From Aurantibacter_A sp039941195 (GTDB lineage: Bacteria; Bacteroidota; Bacteroidia; Flavobacteriales; Flavobacteriaceae): DNA of 64,000 nucleotides. This document shows, one piece after another, positions 9,114 through 17,818 of this stretch. The notes beneath the pieces were generated by a model. The model searched no databases, was not told the DNA's origin, and was given only the letters and a program-made list of their open reading frames with translations. Where the stretch lies: contig NZ_JBDVFA010000025.1 of assembly GCF_039941195.1 (NCBI RefSeq), positions 22,809-86,808 on the forward strand, read 5' to 3'. The position numbers and the translations under genes were made by a program. Within the stretch, counting starts at the first letter, position 1. Each line of letters begins with the position of its first letter.

Positions 9114-11546
9114 TTATTCCGACCGTAGGCTTTTAACAGGATTGGCAATTGCAGCTTTAATACTTTGAAAACTCACAGTTATAATAGCAACTATAATTGC
9201 TAATAGTGCTGCTGCTGCAAAAATTTCCCATCCAATATGTATTCGGTATGAAAAATCTTCAAGCCATTTGTTCATAGCATACCAGCCTATAGGAAGTGAA
9301 ATAAAAATTCCGACAGCAACCAATTTCAGAAAGTCCATAGTAAGGCGATACGAAATTTGACCAACGCTTGCTCCTAAAACTTTGCGTACCCCAATTTCTT
9401 TAGTACGCTTTTCGGCATTAAAAGCAGCCAAACCAAATAGGCCTAAGCAAGCAATAAAAATTGATAGAATTGTGAATACCATGAATATACTGCCGAGCCT
9501 TCGTTCGGATTCATAGGTGTTATTAAAAGACTCATCCAAAAAGAAATAATTAAATGGTTGTCCTGGTGCTATTTTATTCCATGAAGTTTCAATACCACTA
9601 ATCGCACTTGCTACATTTGCTTCATTTATTTTAATGGAAAGCATACCAGAAAAGTCACCTATATAAAGACTTAATGCCCCAATATTTTCGCGAAGTGATT
9701 CAAAATGAAAGTTCTTAACAACACCAATTACCTTGTAAAAAAATGGGTCTTCAACACCAGCATCGCGCGAAAGTCGAATGCCTAATGCTTCTTCAGGTGT
9801 TAACCCTAAAATTTTAATGGCTGATTCATTTAATAAAATAGCCGTTGAATCGGTGGAAATTGTAGAATCAAAATCTCTTCCTGCAATTATTTCAATATCT
9901 AGCGTTGACATATAATCGTGATCAACGGCCCATGTTTGCATGTTTAAAGCATCTTCTTGGTTGGGTGAGCCATCTTTAAAAAAGGTTGTATTATTTCGTG
10001 AAGAAGGAGTAGGAAGGTAGCTACTTAAGGTCGAACTTTTAACTTGTGAAAGCTTTTCAACTTCCTCTTTAAATGCATGCCTTTTATTATCTAAAGTATA
10101 CACATCGTCTACTACTAAAATTTGATTTTTTGTAAATCCAACATCTTTACTTTGAATAAATTGCAATTGCTGGAATACGACTAAGGTGCTTACAATTAGA
10201 AAGACTGAAATAGCAAATTGAAATATAACTAACGAGTTTCTAACTTTTCCTCCGCCAATACTTGTGGTGCCAGAACCTTTTAAAACTTTGACCGGCATAA
10301 ATTTTGACATGAAAAAAGCCGGGTAACTACCAGAAAGTAGTCCAAGAAAAAGTGTAGCTAAAACTAATAGAATCCAGAAATAGGGATTACTAAAAGGTAG
10401 ATTGATTGATCGGCCAGAGAGTTCATTAAAAAACGGCAAAGCAATCAATGCAATTACTATGGCTAAAAGCAGCGATATAAATGAAATGAGTCCGGATTCG
10501 GTAAGAAACTGTTTTATTAAATCGCCTTTGTTAGAGCCTAATGTTTTTCGGACTCCAACTTCCTTTGCTCTTTTTAGGGAGTGTGCTGTGGATAAATTCA
10601 TGAAATTAACACTGGCTAATACAATCAAGAAAATACCAATAAAAGAGAGAATGTATACATTTTCCATACTACTGTTAGCACTTAGTTCAATATCTCTATT
10701 AGAATGTAGATGTATATCTAAGAATGGAATTGTACTATAAATAAGATAATTACCAGAAGCTTTAAATGCTTCTTCGGTCATACCCGGATAAATATTCTGC
10801 ACCCACGGAATTAAATACTTACCTACCATATCTTGAATAATAGGAGTTACATCTTCTATGGAAGCAGTAGGTAATAATTTTATATACGTGTAGTAATTAT
10901 GGCTTCCCCATTCACCTTCTTGAGCATCTTCATGCCCAGCCATAGCCATAAAAACGGTATGCTCTCTTAAAAATGAATTTTTCGGCAGGTCTTCGATAAT
11001 TCCTGTTACTGTATAGGTGTCTTCATTATTTAGCAAAAGTGTTTGATTAAGCGCATTATTTATTCCAAAATGTTTTTCTGCCGCTGAACGCGTCATCACT
11101 AATGTATTGGGATTTTCTAGTGCGGTTTTAGGGTCACCAAAAAGCAGTTCTATGCCAAACATTTCAAACATACTGGCATCGGCAAATGCAATTCTAGGTT
11201 CTTTAGTATTGGCGACTGTATTACTTTTTCGAATTAAAGCACCACCACGATTTCGAATTCGTGTGGTCATTTCAACCTGAGAAATGTCGTTTAGAATTGC
11301 TTCTGCCATGGGGGCTGATACTTCAGCAGATGCTGTTTCTTCACCACCAAATTTTATATCAGTGTTTACACGATAAATTCTATCTGCATCTGCAAACATT
11401 TTATCGAAACTAAATTCATCATAGATGTATAACGAAATAAGCAAACCTCCTGCCATCCCAACTGCAAGTCCAAAGGTATTTAAGAAGGTAAAGAAGGGCT
11501 GTTTTTTTAAACTCCGCCAAGCTATTTTTATATAGTTTTTAAACAT
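9114..11546 (-). CDS. MacB/FtsX-type ABC permease (permease 5)
   Basis: 810 residues with the family N-terminus MFKNYIKIAWRSLKKQPFF. There is a first helix at about 20-42, then a MacB core of about 250 residues. The first FtsX block carries 'NFMNLSTAHSLKRAKEVG'. After a further helix at about 435-455 comes the second core and an FtsX block with 'EKRTKEIGVRKVLGASVGQI'. Both ATPase-coupling motifs are intact, so this is a good reference copy for the array. It is 39 bp downstream of permease 6 and almost certainly co-transcribed with it. The stop codon is the first base triplet after a 7-bp satellite. Confidence 0.93.
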   Translation of the reverse strand: MFKNYIKIAWRSLKKQPFFTFLNTFGLAVGMAGGLLISLYIYDEFSFDKMFADADRIYRVNTDIKFGGEETASAEVSAPMAEAILNDISQVEMTTRIRNRGGALIRKSNTVANTKEPRIAFADASMFEMFGIELLFGDPKTALENPNTLVMTRSAAEKHFGINNALNQTLLLNNEDTYTVTGIIEDLPKNSFLREHTVFMAMAGHEDAQEGEWGSHNYYTYIKLLPTASIEDVTPIIQDMVGKYLIPWVQNIYPGMTEEAFKASGNYLIYSTIPFLDIHLHSNRDIELSANSSMENVYILSFIGIFLIVLASVNFMNLSTAHSLKRAKEVGVRKTLGSNKGDLIKQFLTESGLISFISLLLAIVIALIALPFFNELSGRSINLPFSNPYFWILLVLATLFLGLLSGSYPAFFMSKFMPVKVLKGSGTTSIGGGKVRNSLVIFQFAISVFLIVSTLVVFQQLQFIQSKDVGFTKNQILVVDDVYTLDNKRHAFKEEVEKLSQVKSSTLSSYLPTPSSRNNTTFFKDGSPNQEDALNMQTWAVDHDYMSTLDIEIIAGRDFDSTISTDSTAILLNESAIKILGLTPEEALGIRLSRDAGVEDPFFYKVIGVVKNFHFESLRENIGALSLYIGDFSGMLSIKINEANVASAISGIETSWNKIAPGQPFNYFFLDESFNNTYESERRLGSIFMVFTILSIFIACLGLFGLAAFNAEKRTKEIGVRKVLGASVGQISYRLTMDFLKLVAVGIFISLPIGWYAMNKWLEDFSYRIHIGWEIFAAAALLAIIVAIITVSFQSIKAAIANPVKSLRSE

Positions 11547-11585
11547 GATTCTTTTTTTTTGTTTGATTTGATTGCTGTTTTTATT

Positions 11586-14015
11586 TTACTCTGTTCGTAG
11601 ACTCTTTACAGGATTTACTAGGGCTGATTTTAATGATTGAAACCCAACTGTTAGTAACGTAATTACGATAGCAAAACTACCGGCAATTGCAAACACCCAC
11701 CATTGAATATCGATACGATAGGTAAAATCTTCAAGCCATCGTTCTATAAAGAAATAGGCAATTGGAGTTGCAATTAAAAATGCAATGCATACCAGTTTTA
11801 TAAAATCTTTAGTGAGTAATTGAACAACAGAATTTATACTAGCACCTAATACTTTTCGTATACCAATTTCCTTTTTCTTTTGTTCAGCTACATAAGAAAT
11901 AAGACCAAAGAGTCCGAGGCAACTTATTAAAATTGCGAGTAATGTAAAAACCACAGATATTTGACCCAATCTTTTTTCTTCATCATACAATTTTTCAACC
12001 TCTTTGTCAACGAACCTGTAATCAAATGGAACGTTATTCACAACGGTATTCCATTTATTTTCTAAACTAGATAGCAGCTGGTCATAATTTTCACTTTCAG
12101 TTTTTATAAATAGCCAGTTGGGTTCATTTTCTTTATGCAGAAACAAAGGTTCTATTGCATCTTTTAAAGAAGCATAATGAAAATCGGATACGAGGCCAAT
12201 AATTTCCATTTCAAAAGTTTCATCTCCAAAACTTTGTACAAGTTTTGAATTTATCGCTTCTTCTCTTTTAATGTTAAAAGCATTAATAGTGGCTTCGTTC
12301 ACAATAATTTGGTTGGTAGTATCTCCTTCACGGAAATCTCTTCCTTCTAAAAAGGGAATACCCATAGTTTTAAAATAACCATCGCTAACACCATTGCGTT
12401 TTACTATTGTATTTTTCTCTCTACTGCCACCTGGTAAGTATAAACCGTTATCCGCTAGTACAACTTCTGATGGAGCATAATTTCCGCTAGATACATTAAG
12501 TACACCAGGGACATTTAAAAAAGCAGATTTAATAGATTCAAATTTACTTGAGGCTTCATTGGTGCCAATGCGTAAGGCTAATAAATTATTTTTTTGAAAG
12601 CCTAGATTTTTACTCTGGGTATATTGGAATTGTTGCGTAATTACAATAACTGTTGCTACTAAACCTATTGATACCACAAACTGAAAAACCACTAACGCCT
12701 TTCTGAAGTTACCATTTCCGGAGTTTAATAAATTAGAACCTTTAAGTGCTTTTACTGGTTTTATTGAGGATAAAATTATGGCAGGATAAATCCCAGCAAC
12801 AAGACCTGTGAAAATTCCTAAACCACATAAAATGAATCCAATTTTCCAATTTAATAAATCCACATAGCTCAAAGATTCTTGAGTAAGGTTATTTACAAAT
12901 GGTAGCAAAAAGATAGCAATAGGAATGCTTATTAGCATTGCAAATAATGATAATAAAAGTGATTCCCCTAAGAACTGTCTCATTAGGGCATTTTTACCAG
13001 CACCAACTACTTTTCGAACCCCAATTTCTTTTGCGCGCTTACTAGCTCTTGCGGTACTTAGGTTTATGAAATTAATACAAGCAACAAGTTGAATAAAAAA
13101 AGCAAGGGTTAATAAAAAGTATAGGTATTTAATATTTGAAACACTATCAATTTGATTTTTGCGCCCGTCTGAATATAAATGTATATCCGTAGCTTTTTTA
13201 AGTATTAGTATCTTATTGTCCATACCGGCGTCGCTAAGGTTTTTACTTCCTCTTTTTTGAATAAATTCAGGTAGCTTACTTTGCAAATTGGCCGCGCTAC
13301 TATTAGTAGAAAGCTTTACGTAACTGTACACAAAATTATTGGTAGCAAAGTCGTCAAATGTTTGTACAAACGTTCCCATACCTGGCGTACTCATACTAAC
13401 AATGTAATTTGGGTTAAGGTGTGTTTTGTCAGACTTCTCATCAAAAACTCCTTTTACAGTCAGTATTTGTGCATCTTCACCTGTACCCCAAACCACCGTT
13501 TTGTCCAATACATCATTATTGCCAAACATTTTATTTGCCAATTGCGATGAAAGTACTAAAGCATTCGGTCCGTTAAGTGCAGTTTTACTATTGCCTTTTA
13601 AAAACTTATAATCAAACATTTTAAAAAATGTAGAATCTGCCATGTAACTTCTAGGCTCATAAAAGGCATCTTTACTTTCAGATGCTCGAATTAAATTGCT
13701 ATAGAAAACATCGGTAAGTACTATTCTGGTAACTTCATCAACTTCGGCAAAATCTTCTTTCATTGCAAAGACAATAGGGGGAGAAGTGGTTGCAGAATTG
13801 AAACTTTCTTGACCATCGCGTTCAATTATAGTTTCTACTCTATAAATAGATTCTGGATCAGTAAAATGAACATCATAACCAAACTGTGCAAAAACATAAA
13901 GTAGAATAGTAAGGCAACTAACCGTACCTAATGTTAATCCCAACAGATTAATAATGGTTTGCTGCTTATTCTTTGATAAGTTTCTCCAAGCTATTTTGAT
14001 GTTATTCTTTAACAT
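11586..14015 (-). CDS. MacB/FtsX-type ABC permease (permease 6, nearest to the ATPase)
   Basis: 809 residues, starting MLKNNIKIAWRNLSKNKQQ. A first helix lies at about 19-42, and the first FtsX block near 300-400 carries 'NFINLSTARASKRAKEIG'. A helix follows at about 430, and the C-terminal block carries 'EQKKKEIGIRKVLGASINSV'. Both halves look functional. It is the first permease after the ATPase gene, 97 bp downstream of it, so it is the most likely core partner of the MacA/TolC-like components. The others may be paralogous alternatives or may form hetero-assemblies. Confidence 0.93.
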   Translation of the reverse strand: MLKNNIKIAWRNLSKNKQQTIINLLGLTLGTVSCLTILLYVFAQFGYDVHFTDPESIYRVETIIERDGQESFNSATTSPPIVFAMKEDFAEVDEVTRIVLTDVFYSNLIRASESKDAFYEPRSYMADSTFFKMFDYKFLKGNSKTALNGPNALVLSSQLANKMFGNNDVLDKTVVWGTGEDAQILTVKGVFDEKSDKTHLNPNYIVSMSTPGMGTFVQTFDDFATNNFVYSYVKLSTNSSAANLQSKLPEFIQKRGSKNLSDAGMDNKILILKKATDIHLYSDGRKNQIDSVSNIKYLYFLLTLAFFIQLVACINFINLSTARASKRAKEIGVRKVVGAGKNALMRQFLGESLLLSLFAMLISIPIAIFLLPFVNNLTQESLSYVDLLNWKIGFILCGLGIFTGLVAGIYPAIILSSIKPVKALKGSNLLNSGNGNFRKALVVFQFVVSIGLVATVIVITQQFQYTQSKNLGFQKNNLLALRIGTNEASSKFESIKSAFLNVPGVLNVSSGNYAPSEVVLADNGLYLPGGSREKNTIVKRNGVSDGYFKTMGIPFLEGRDFREGDTTNQIIVNEATINAFNIKREEAINSKLVQSFGDETFEMEIIGLVSDFHYASLKDAIEPLFLHKENEPNWLFIKTESENYDQLLSSLENKWNTVVNNVPFDYRFVDKEVEKLYDEEKRLGQISVVFTLLAILISCLGLFGLISYVAEQKKKEIGIRKVLGASINSVVQLLTKDFIKLVCIAFLIATPIAYFFIERWLEDFTYRIDIQWWVFAIAGSFAIVITLLTVGFQSLKSALVNPVKSLRTE

Positions 14016-14112
14016 AATTCTCGTTTTTTGATTGATGAAAACACTACTTGTCCGTGATTAAGGGACGATGATTGATTGATGAATAAACTCCTATAAATTC
14101 GAAAATGTATTT

Positions 14113-14808
14113 TTAAATGGTTGCGCCAATAGCTCTATTTTGATTTTCGGTAACTACTTGTCCATCGAACAAATTGATAACTCTGTGCGCATAATGCGAA
14201 TCTCTGTCTGAGTGCGTTACCATTACTATGGTGGTGCCTTCTTGATTTAATTCGGTCAAGAGATTCATAACTTCAATTCCGTTTTTAGAATCAAGATTTC
14301 CGGTAGGCTCATCCGCAAGAATTAATTTAGGATTTGTAACAACAGCTCTGGCGATTGCAACACGTTGTTGTTGCCCACCAGATAATTGATGCGGAAAATG
14401 CTTTTCTCGATGTGCAATTTTCATACGTTCAAGTACTTTCATAACCTTTTCACGTCGTTCACTTTTGCCCATTTTTAAATAGATTAATGGAAGCTCTACA
14501 TTTTCGAAAACAGTAAGTTCATCGATGAGGTTAAAACTTTGAAAAACGAAGCCTAAGTTTCCTTTTCGTAATTCGGTACGTTGGCGTTCTTTTAGTCCGC
14601 CTACTTCATGACCAGCAAATTTGTAGCTGCCTTCGGTAGGATTGTCTAACATACCTATGATGTTTAACAAAGTAGATTTACCACAACCGGATGGCCCCAT
14701 AATTGCAGCAAATTCACCATCATCAACTTTGAAGTTCACATTGTTTAGTGCCAAGGTTTCTACCTCCTCAGTTCTAAAGCTTTTCTTTAAGTTTTGTATC
14801 TGTATCAT
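14113..14808 (-). CDS. MacB/LolD-type ABC transporter ATPase
   Basis: 231 residues, normal for the MacB/LolD/FtsE ATPase class. Walker A is 'GPSGCGKST' near 38-46, the signature is 'LSGGQQQRVAIARA' near 142-155, Walker B is 'LILADEPTGNLD', and the H-loop His is in 'VMVTHSDRD'. It powers the FtsX-type permeases by mechanotransmission. It is the only ATPase in a locus with six double permeases, so either it is shared or others lie elsewhere in the genome. It is 61 bp after the membrane-fusion gene. Confidence 0.95.
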   Translation of the reverse strand: MIQIQNLKKSFRTEEVETLALNNVNFKVDDGEFAAIMGPSGCGKSTLLNIIGMLDNPTEGSYKFAGHEVGGLKERQRTELRKGNLGFVFQSFNLIDELTVFENVELPLIYLKMGKSERREKVMKVLERMKIAHREKHFPHQLSGGQQQRVAIARAVVTNPKLILADEPTGNLDSKNGIEVMNLLTELNQEGTTIVMVTHSDRDSHYAHRVINLFDGQVVTENQNRAIGATI

Positions 14809-14869
14809 ATCTTGTTTTGTAATTGATTGTTGTTATTAAAGACTTTCGTTTTTTAAGTTAGTGACAGTT

Positions 14870-16120
14870 TTATTTTAAAACTATTTTTTCGGCTTCACCG
14901 AATGAATCATAATTACTTGTAATTACTTTTTCACCCGCTTGTAAACCTTCTAATACTTCGTAATATCTTGAGTTCTGTTTACCAATTCGAATATTTCTTT
15001 TTAGTGCCTCATCGCCATCTACAGTTACAACAAATATCCATTGGCCTCCCGTACTCTGAAAAAAGCTTCCTTTAGGGAGTAGTAATGCATCACTAGATTC
15101 TCCTAATTGCAATTTTATATTGTAACTCTGTCCAGTTCTAATGGTTTCAGGTTTATCAGCAGTAAAAACTAAATCAACTTTAAATTTTCCATTACGCACT
15201 TCGGGGTAAACTTTGCGAACACGAAGTGGAAATTCGGTTCCATTTCTTTCAATTGTTGCTATTAAATCTCGCTGTACGCGATCGATATAATGCTCGTCTA
15301 TACTCGCTTCAATTTTATAATCAGTAAGTACATTAACTTGACCAATACGTTGGCCTTGTGTTATATTCTGACCAATTTCAGCATCGAGAAAACCTAATTG
15401 ACCATCGGCTGGTGCGCGAACATTCAAGTGATCTAAACGTTGATAAACCATACCTAGCGTTTTATGCATCCGGTTTAAATCTGCCTCCAAAACAGGTAAA
15501 GAAGTTTCTCTTAATTCATCGTCATTTTCTGTCTGTACTTTTACTATTTCGTATTGTTTTTGAGATAGTTCATAGTTTTCTTTTGAGAGTTGGTAAACTT
15601 CTTTTGAGATTAGTTCATCATTAAATAGTGCTTGGTTTTGTTCAAAGTTTCTCTTTAATCGCTGCAATTCAGTACTCGCAGTTGCTAACGATTTTCTTCC
15701 ATTAATTTGTCGGGAATCAAATTCTAATCGGGTAGATCGTAAATTATTTTCCTTTAAAGCCATATTACTTTCACTATTTAATATCTGTTCATAAAGACCA
15801 ATATTATCGAGTTTTAAAATGATATCTCCTTTTTTAACCATAGCTCCTTCTTCTATCAATTTTTCTTCAACACGGCCTCCTTCATAAGCATCCATATAAA
15901 TTGTGGCAATTGGAGCAACATTTCCATTAATAGTAATATAATCGTCAAATTTACCTTGTGCTACATCACCAATAGATAGTTTATCCTTTTCAGTTCTAAA
16001 AGTAGAAACTGAAGTGGAAAATAATAGCTGGTACCCAACATAGAGTACTAATAATCCTAGCGCAATATAACCGTAGTGTTTTGGGCGTAATCCTTTTTTC
16101 TTTTCTAATTGTATGTCCAT
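14870..16120 (-). CDS. HlyD/MacA-type periplasmic membrane-fusion protein
   Basis: 416 residues. A short cytoplasmic end is followed by one N-terminal helix at about 16-36, so it is anchored in the inner membrane and is not a lipoprotein. A lipoyl-like half-motif ('GGRVEEKLIEEGAMVKKGD') lies near 80-100. A long coiled-coil hairpin spans about 110-215 ('LQRLKRNFEQNQALF' ... 'LEADLNRMHKTLGMVYQRLD'). The second lipoyl half ('VRAPADGQLGFL') and beta-barrel/MP domains follow. It should link the FtsX permease to the TolC protein encoded 69 bp upstream. Confidence 0.93.
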   Translation of the reverse strand: MDIQLEKKKGLRPKHYGYIALGLLVLYVGYQLLFSTSVSTFRTEKDKLSIGDVAQGKFDDYITINGNVAPIATIYMDAYEGGRVEEKLIEEGAMVKKGDIILKLDNIGLYEQILNSESNMALKENNLRSTRLEFDSRQINGRKSLATASTELQRLKRNFEQNQALFNDELISKEVYQLSKENYELSQKQYEIVKVQTENDDELRETSLPVLEADLNRMHKTLGMVYQRLDHLNVRAPADGQLGFLDAEIGQNITQGQRIGQVNVLTDYKIEASIDEHYIDRVQRDLIATIERNGTEFPLRVRKVYPEVRNGKFKVDLVFTADKPETIRTGQSYNIKLQLGESSDALLLPKGSFFQSTGGQWIFVVTVDGDEALKRNIRIGKQNSRYYEVLEGLQAGEKVITSNYDSFGEAEKIVLK

Positions 16121-16188
16121 TTCTTCCTTATCTGTTGATAGTTGTTAGTTTTAATGTGGCTAACTTATTTCTTAATAGTAATTACTCT

Positions 16189-17535
16189 TTATTCTATTTG
16201 AAAAACGGGTAGTCCATTATAAAAATCCAATGTGCTTTTATTAATTTCAGCACGCAATCGAACCTGTAAATTTTCATTTTGGGCACTGGCGAATAAATTT
16301 TTTGCTGTAAATAATTCAATGGCATTTATCATTCCTTTTTCATATCGTTTTTGAGCAATGGTAAATGCTAAATTTTGCGCTTCCATTTTTTTTGTACTCT
16401 GATCTTTTTCAACTGCTAATGACTCCTGTTCTTGTACTAACTGTTGAATAGTCTGGAAGAGTTCTTGCTCTTGTATGTCTAAATTGTTTTCCGAACGTAG
16501 TCGTTCAATTTTTGCTTGTTTAACTCTTGATCTTGCTGACCAACCATTACTTATTGGAACACTTAAATTTAGACCTATATATTTAGAGGTGTTGTCTCTA
16601 AATTGCTCTCTAAAAGGAAGTGTATTACCTAAAGTATCTCTAGTAGTTTCAAAATAGCCAGTGCCCGTACCTGCAAAAAATGTTAATGAAGGGTATAAAC
16701 TTCCACGCACTACTGCCACTTGTTTTTTTGCAGCTTTTGCTCGTAATTCTTGTGCCTTAATTAAGGGAATAAATTCGCGAGCTATAGCATAAACTGAATC
16801 TGATTTTTTTTCAACATCGAAAGTTTTATTTTCCGAATTTCCTAATGCCGTTTGAATTGTAATGTTCGAGGCATTTTCTAAATTCATTTCTTGTATCAAG
16901 TTTAATTTCGCAGCCTTTAATTGATTTTCGCTTTGTGTTAAATTCAGTTTATCTGTAAGCAATAGCGATTGCGCTTCATAACTATCGGCTCCTGCTTTTA
17001 AACCTAATTCAATTTGCTTTTCAACCAAATTAAAATTTGTTTGTGATACGTTTAATTGTTCATTTGAAATCGCTACCAAACCTTCATAGAATTGAATATC
17101 ATAAAAAGCTTGCATAACACGGAAAGCCAATAAATATTTCTGGTGCAAAGCTTCCTGTTGCGTTGCTTTATAGAGAAATTTAGAAGCCTTTATAGAATTA
17201 ATTTTTTGAAAACCTTGAAAGAGATCAATGGTAGATTCAAGAGAATAATTATTCGAAAAGAATTCCGAAGTAACTACATCATTAGTAAATGGATCTGTAC
17301 TTCTACCATAATTAATAGCATAGCTAGAATTTGCATTAACATTAGGTAAAAGGTCACGTATTGATTGTCTATACGTTTCTCTTCCAGCTTGCTCCGTATA
17401 ATTAAAGTCGTTTAATTGTAGATTGTGCTGTAAAGCATAAGCTACACATTCATCTAAAGTCCATTTTTCTTGAGCAGAAACAAAAGCTCTAGACAATAGT
17501 AGGAAAACAATTAATATTGAAAATTTCAGATTCAT
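16189..17535 (-). CDS. TolC-family outer-membrane efflux protein
   Basis: 448 residues with a signal peptide of about 22 ending 'RAFVSAQ'. The mature start 'EKWTLDECVAYALQHNLQL' is the classic OEP opening. Two long helical repeats follow, the second ending in 'ELFTAKNLFASAQNENLQ'. It forms the outer-membrane exit duct for the MFP and permeases downstream. It is the first gene of the minus-strand export operon. A well-matched -24/-12 promoter ends 24 bp upstream of its ATG, giving a predicted leader of only about 14 nt. Confidence 0.94.
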   Translation of the reverse strand: MNLKFSILIVFLLLSRAFVSAQEKWTLDECVAYALQHNLQLNDFNYTEQAGRETYRQSIRDLLPNVNANSSYAINYGRSTDPFTNDVVTSEFFSNNYSLESTIDLFQGFQKINSIKASKFLYKATQQEALHQKYLLAFRVMQAFYDIQFYEGLVAISNEQLNVSQTNFNLVEKQIELGLKAGADSYEAQSLLLTDKLNLTQSENQLKAAKLNLIQEMNLENASNITIQTALGNSENKTFDVEKKSDSVYAIAREFIPLIKAQELRAKAAKKQVAVVRGSLYPSLTFFAGTGTGYFETTRDTLGNTLPFREQFRDNTSKYIGLNLSVPISNGWSARSRVKQAKIERLRSENNLDIQEQELFQTIQQLVQEQESLAVEKDQSTKKMEAQNLAFTIAQKRYEKGMINAIELFTAKNLFASAQNENLQVRLRAEINKSTLDFYNGLPVFQIE

Positions 17536-17559
17536 AATTTATTAGTATGCCATATTGTA

Positions 17560-17575
17560 AGCTACTCTTGTGCCA
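17560..17575 (-). promoter_or_regulatory. Sigma54 (-24/-12) promoter for the tolC-MFP-ATPase-permease operon
   Basis: The minus strand reads TGGCACAAGAGTAGCT. It has TGGCAC at -24 and TAGCT at -12 with the exact GG-to-GC spacing required; the main deviation is TTGC to TAGC. The predicted start is near 17549, 14 nt before the tolC ATG. The divergent gene encodes a sigma54 activator, which makes the assignment strong. Confidence 0.75.
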
Positions 17576-17637
17576 AAAACATATAACACTGACAATAAGA
17601 TAGTTGCGTTTTAAAAGAGTTGTGCCTTAATTGTATT

Positions 17638-17677
17638 TTGTAAAATAGTTTGACAGTTATTGTAAAATATTTGGACA
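17638..17677 (-). promoter_or_regulatory. Enhancer (UAS) pair for the NtrC-type regulator upstream of tolC
   Basis: Two direct copies lie on the plus strand: TTGTAAAATAGTTTGACA at 17638-17655 and TTGTAAAATATTTGGACA at 17660-17677. They differ at 2 of 18 positions and are 22 bp apart, two helical turns. They sit 63 bp upstream of the -24 element, a typical bEBP distance, and between tolC and the regulator gene. The same pair with the same spacing recurs at 6463-6502. Confidence 0.68.
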
Positions 17678-17818
17678 CTTTGTAAATTAAGTTAAATACT
17701 AATTGTAGTTTTAAAAATAAAAGAATCGTAATGGATATAGTACTTTGAAAGTCTGTTTTACTGATGATGAATTAAATGGAATATTTATTGAAGCGTTCTT
17801 GAATATCAATTTCTTAAT

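Noticed and set aside
13281..13611. Plus-strand frames inside permease 6
   Set aside because: Low-complexity shadows of the conserved permease gene.
17731..17745. TAGTACTTTG upstream of the response regulator as its -7 box
   Set aside because: Spacing is off by one from TAnnTTTG and no -33 element fits, so no promoter was called for the regulator gene.
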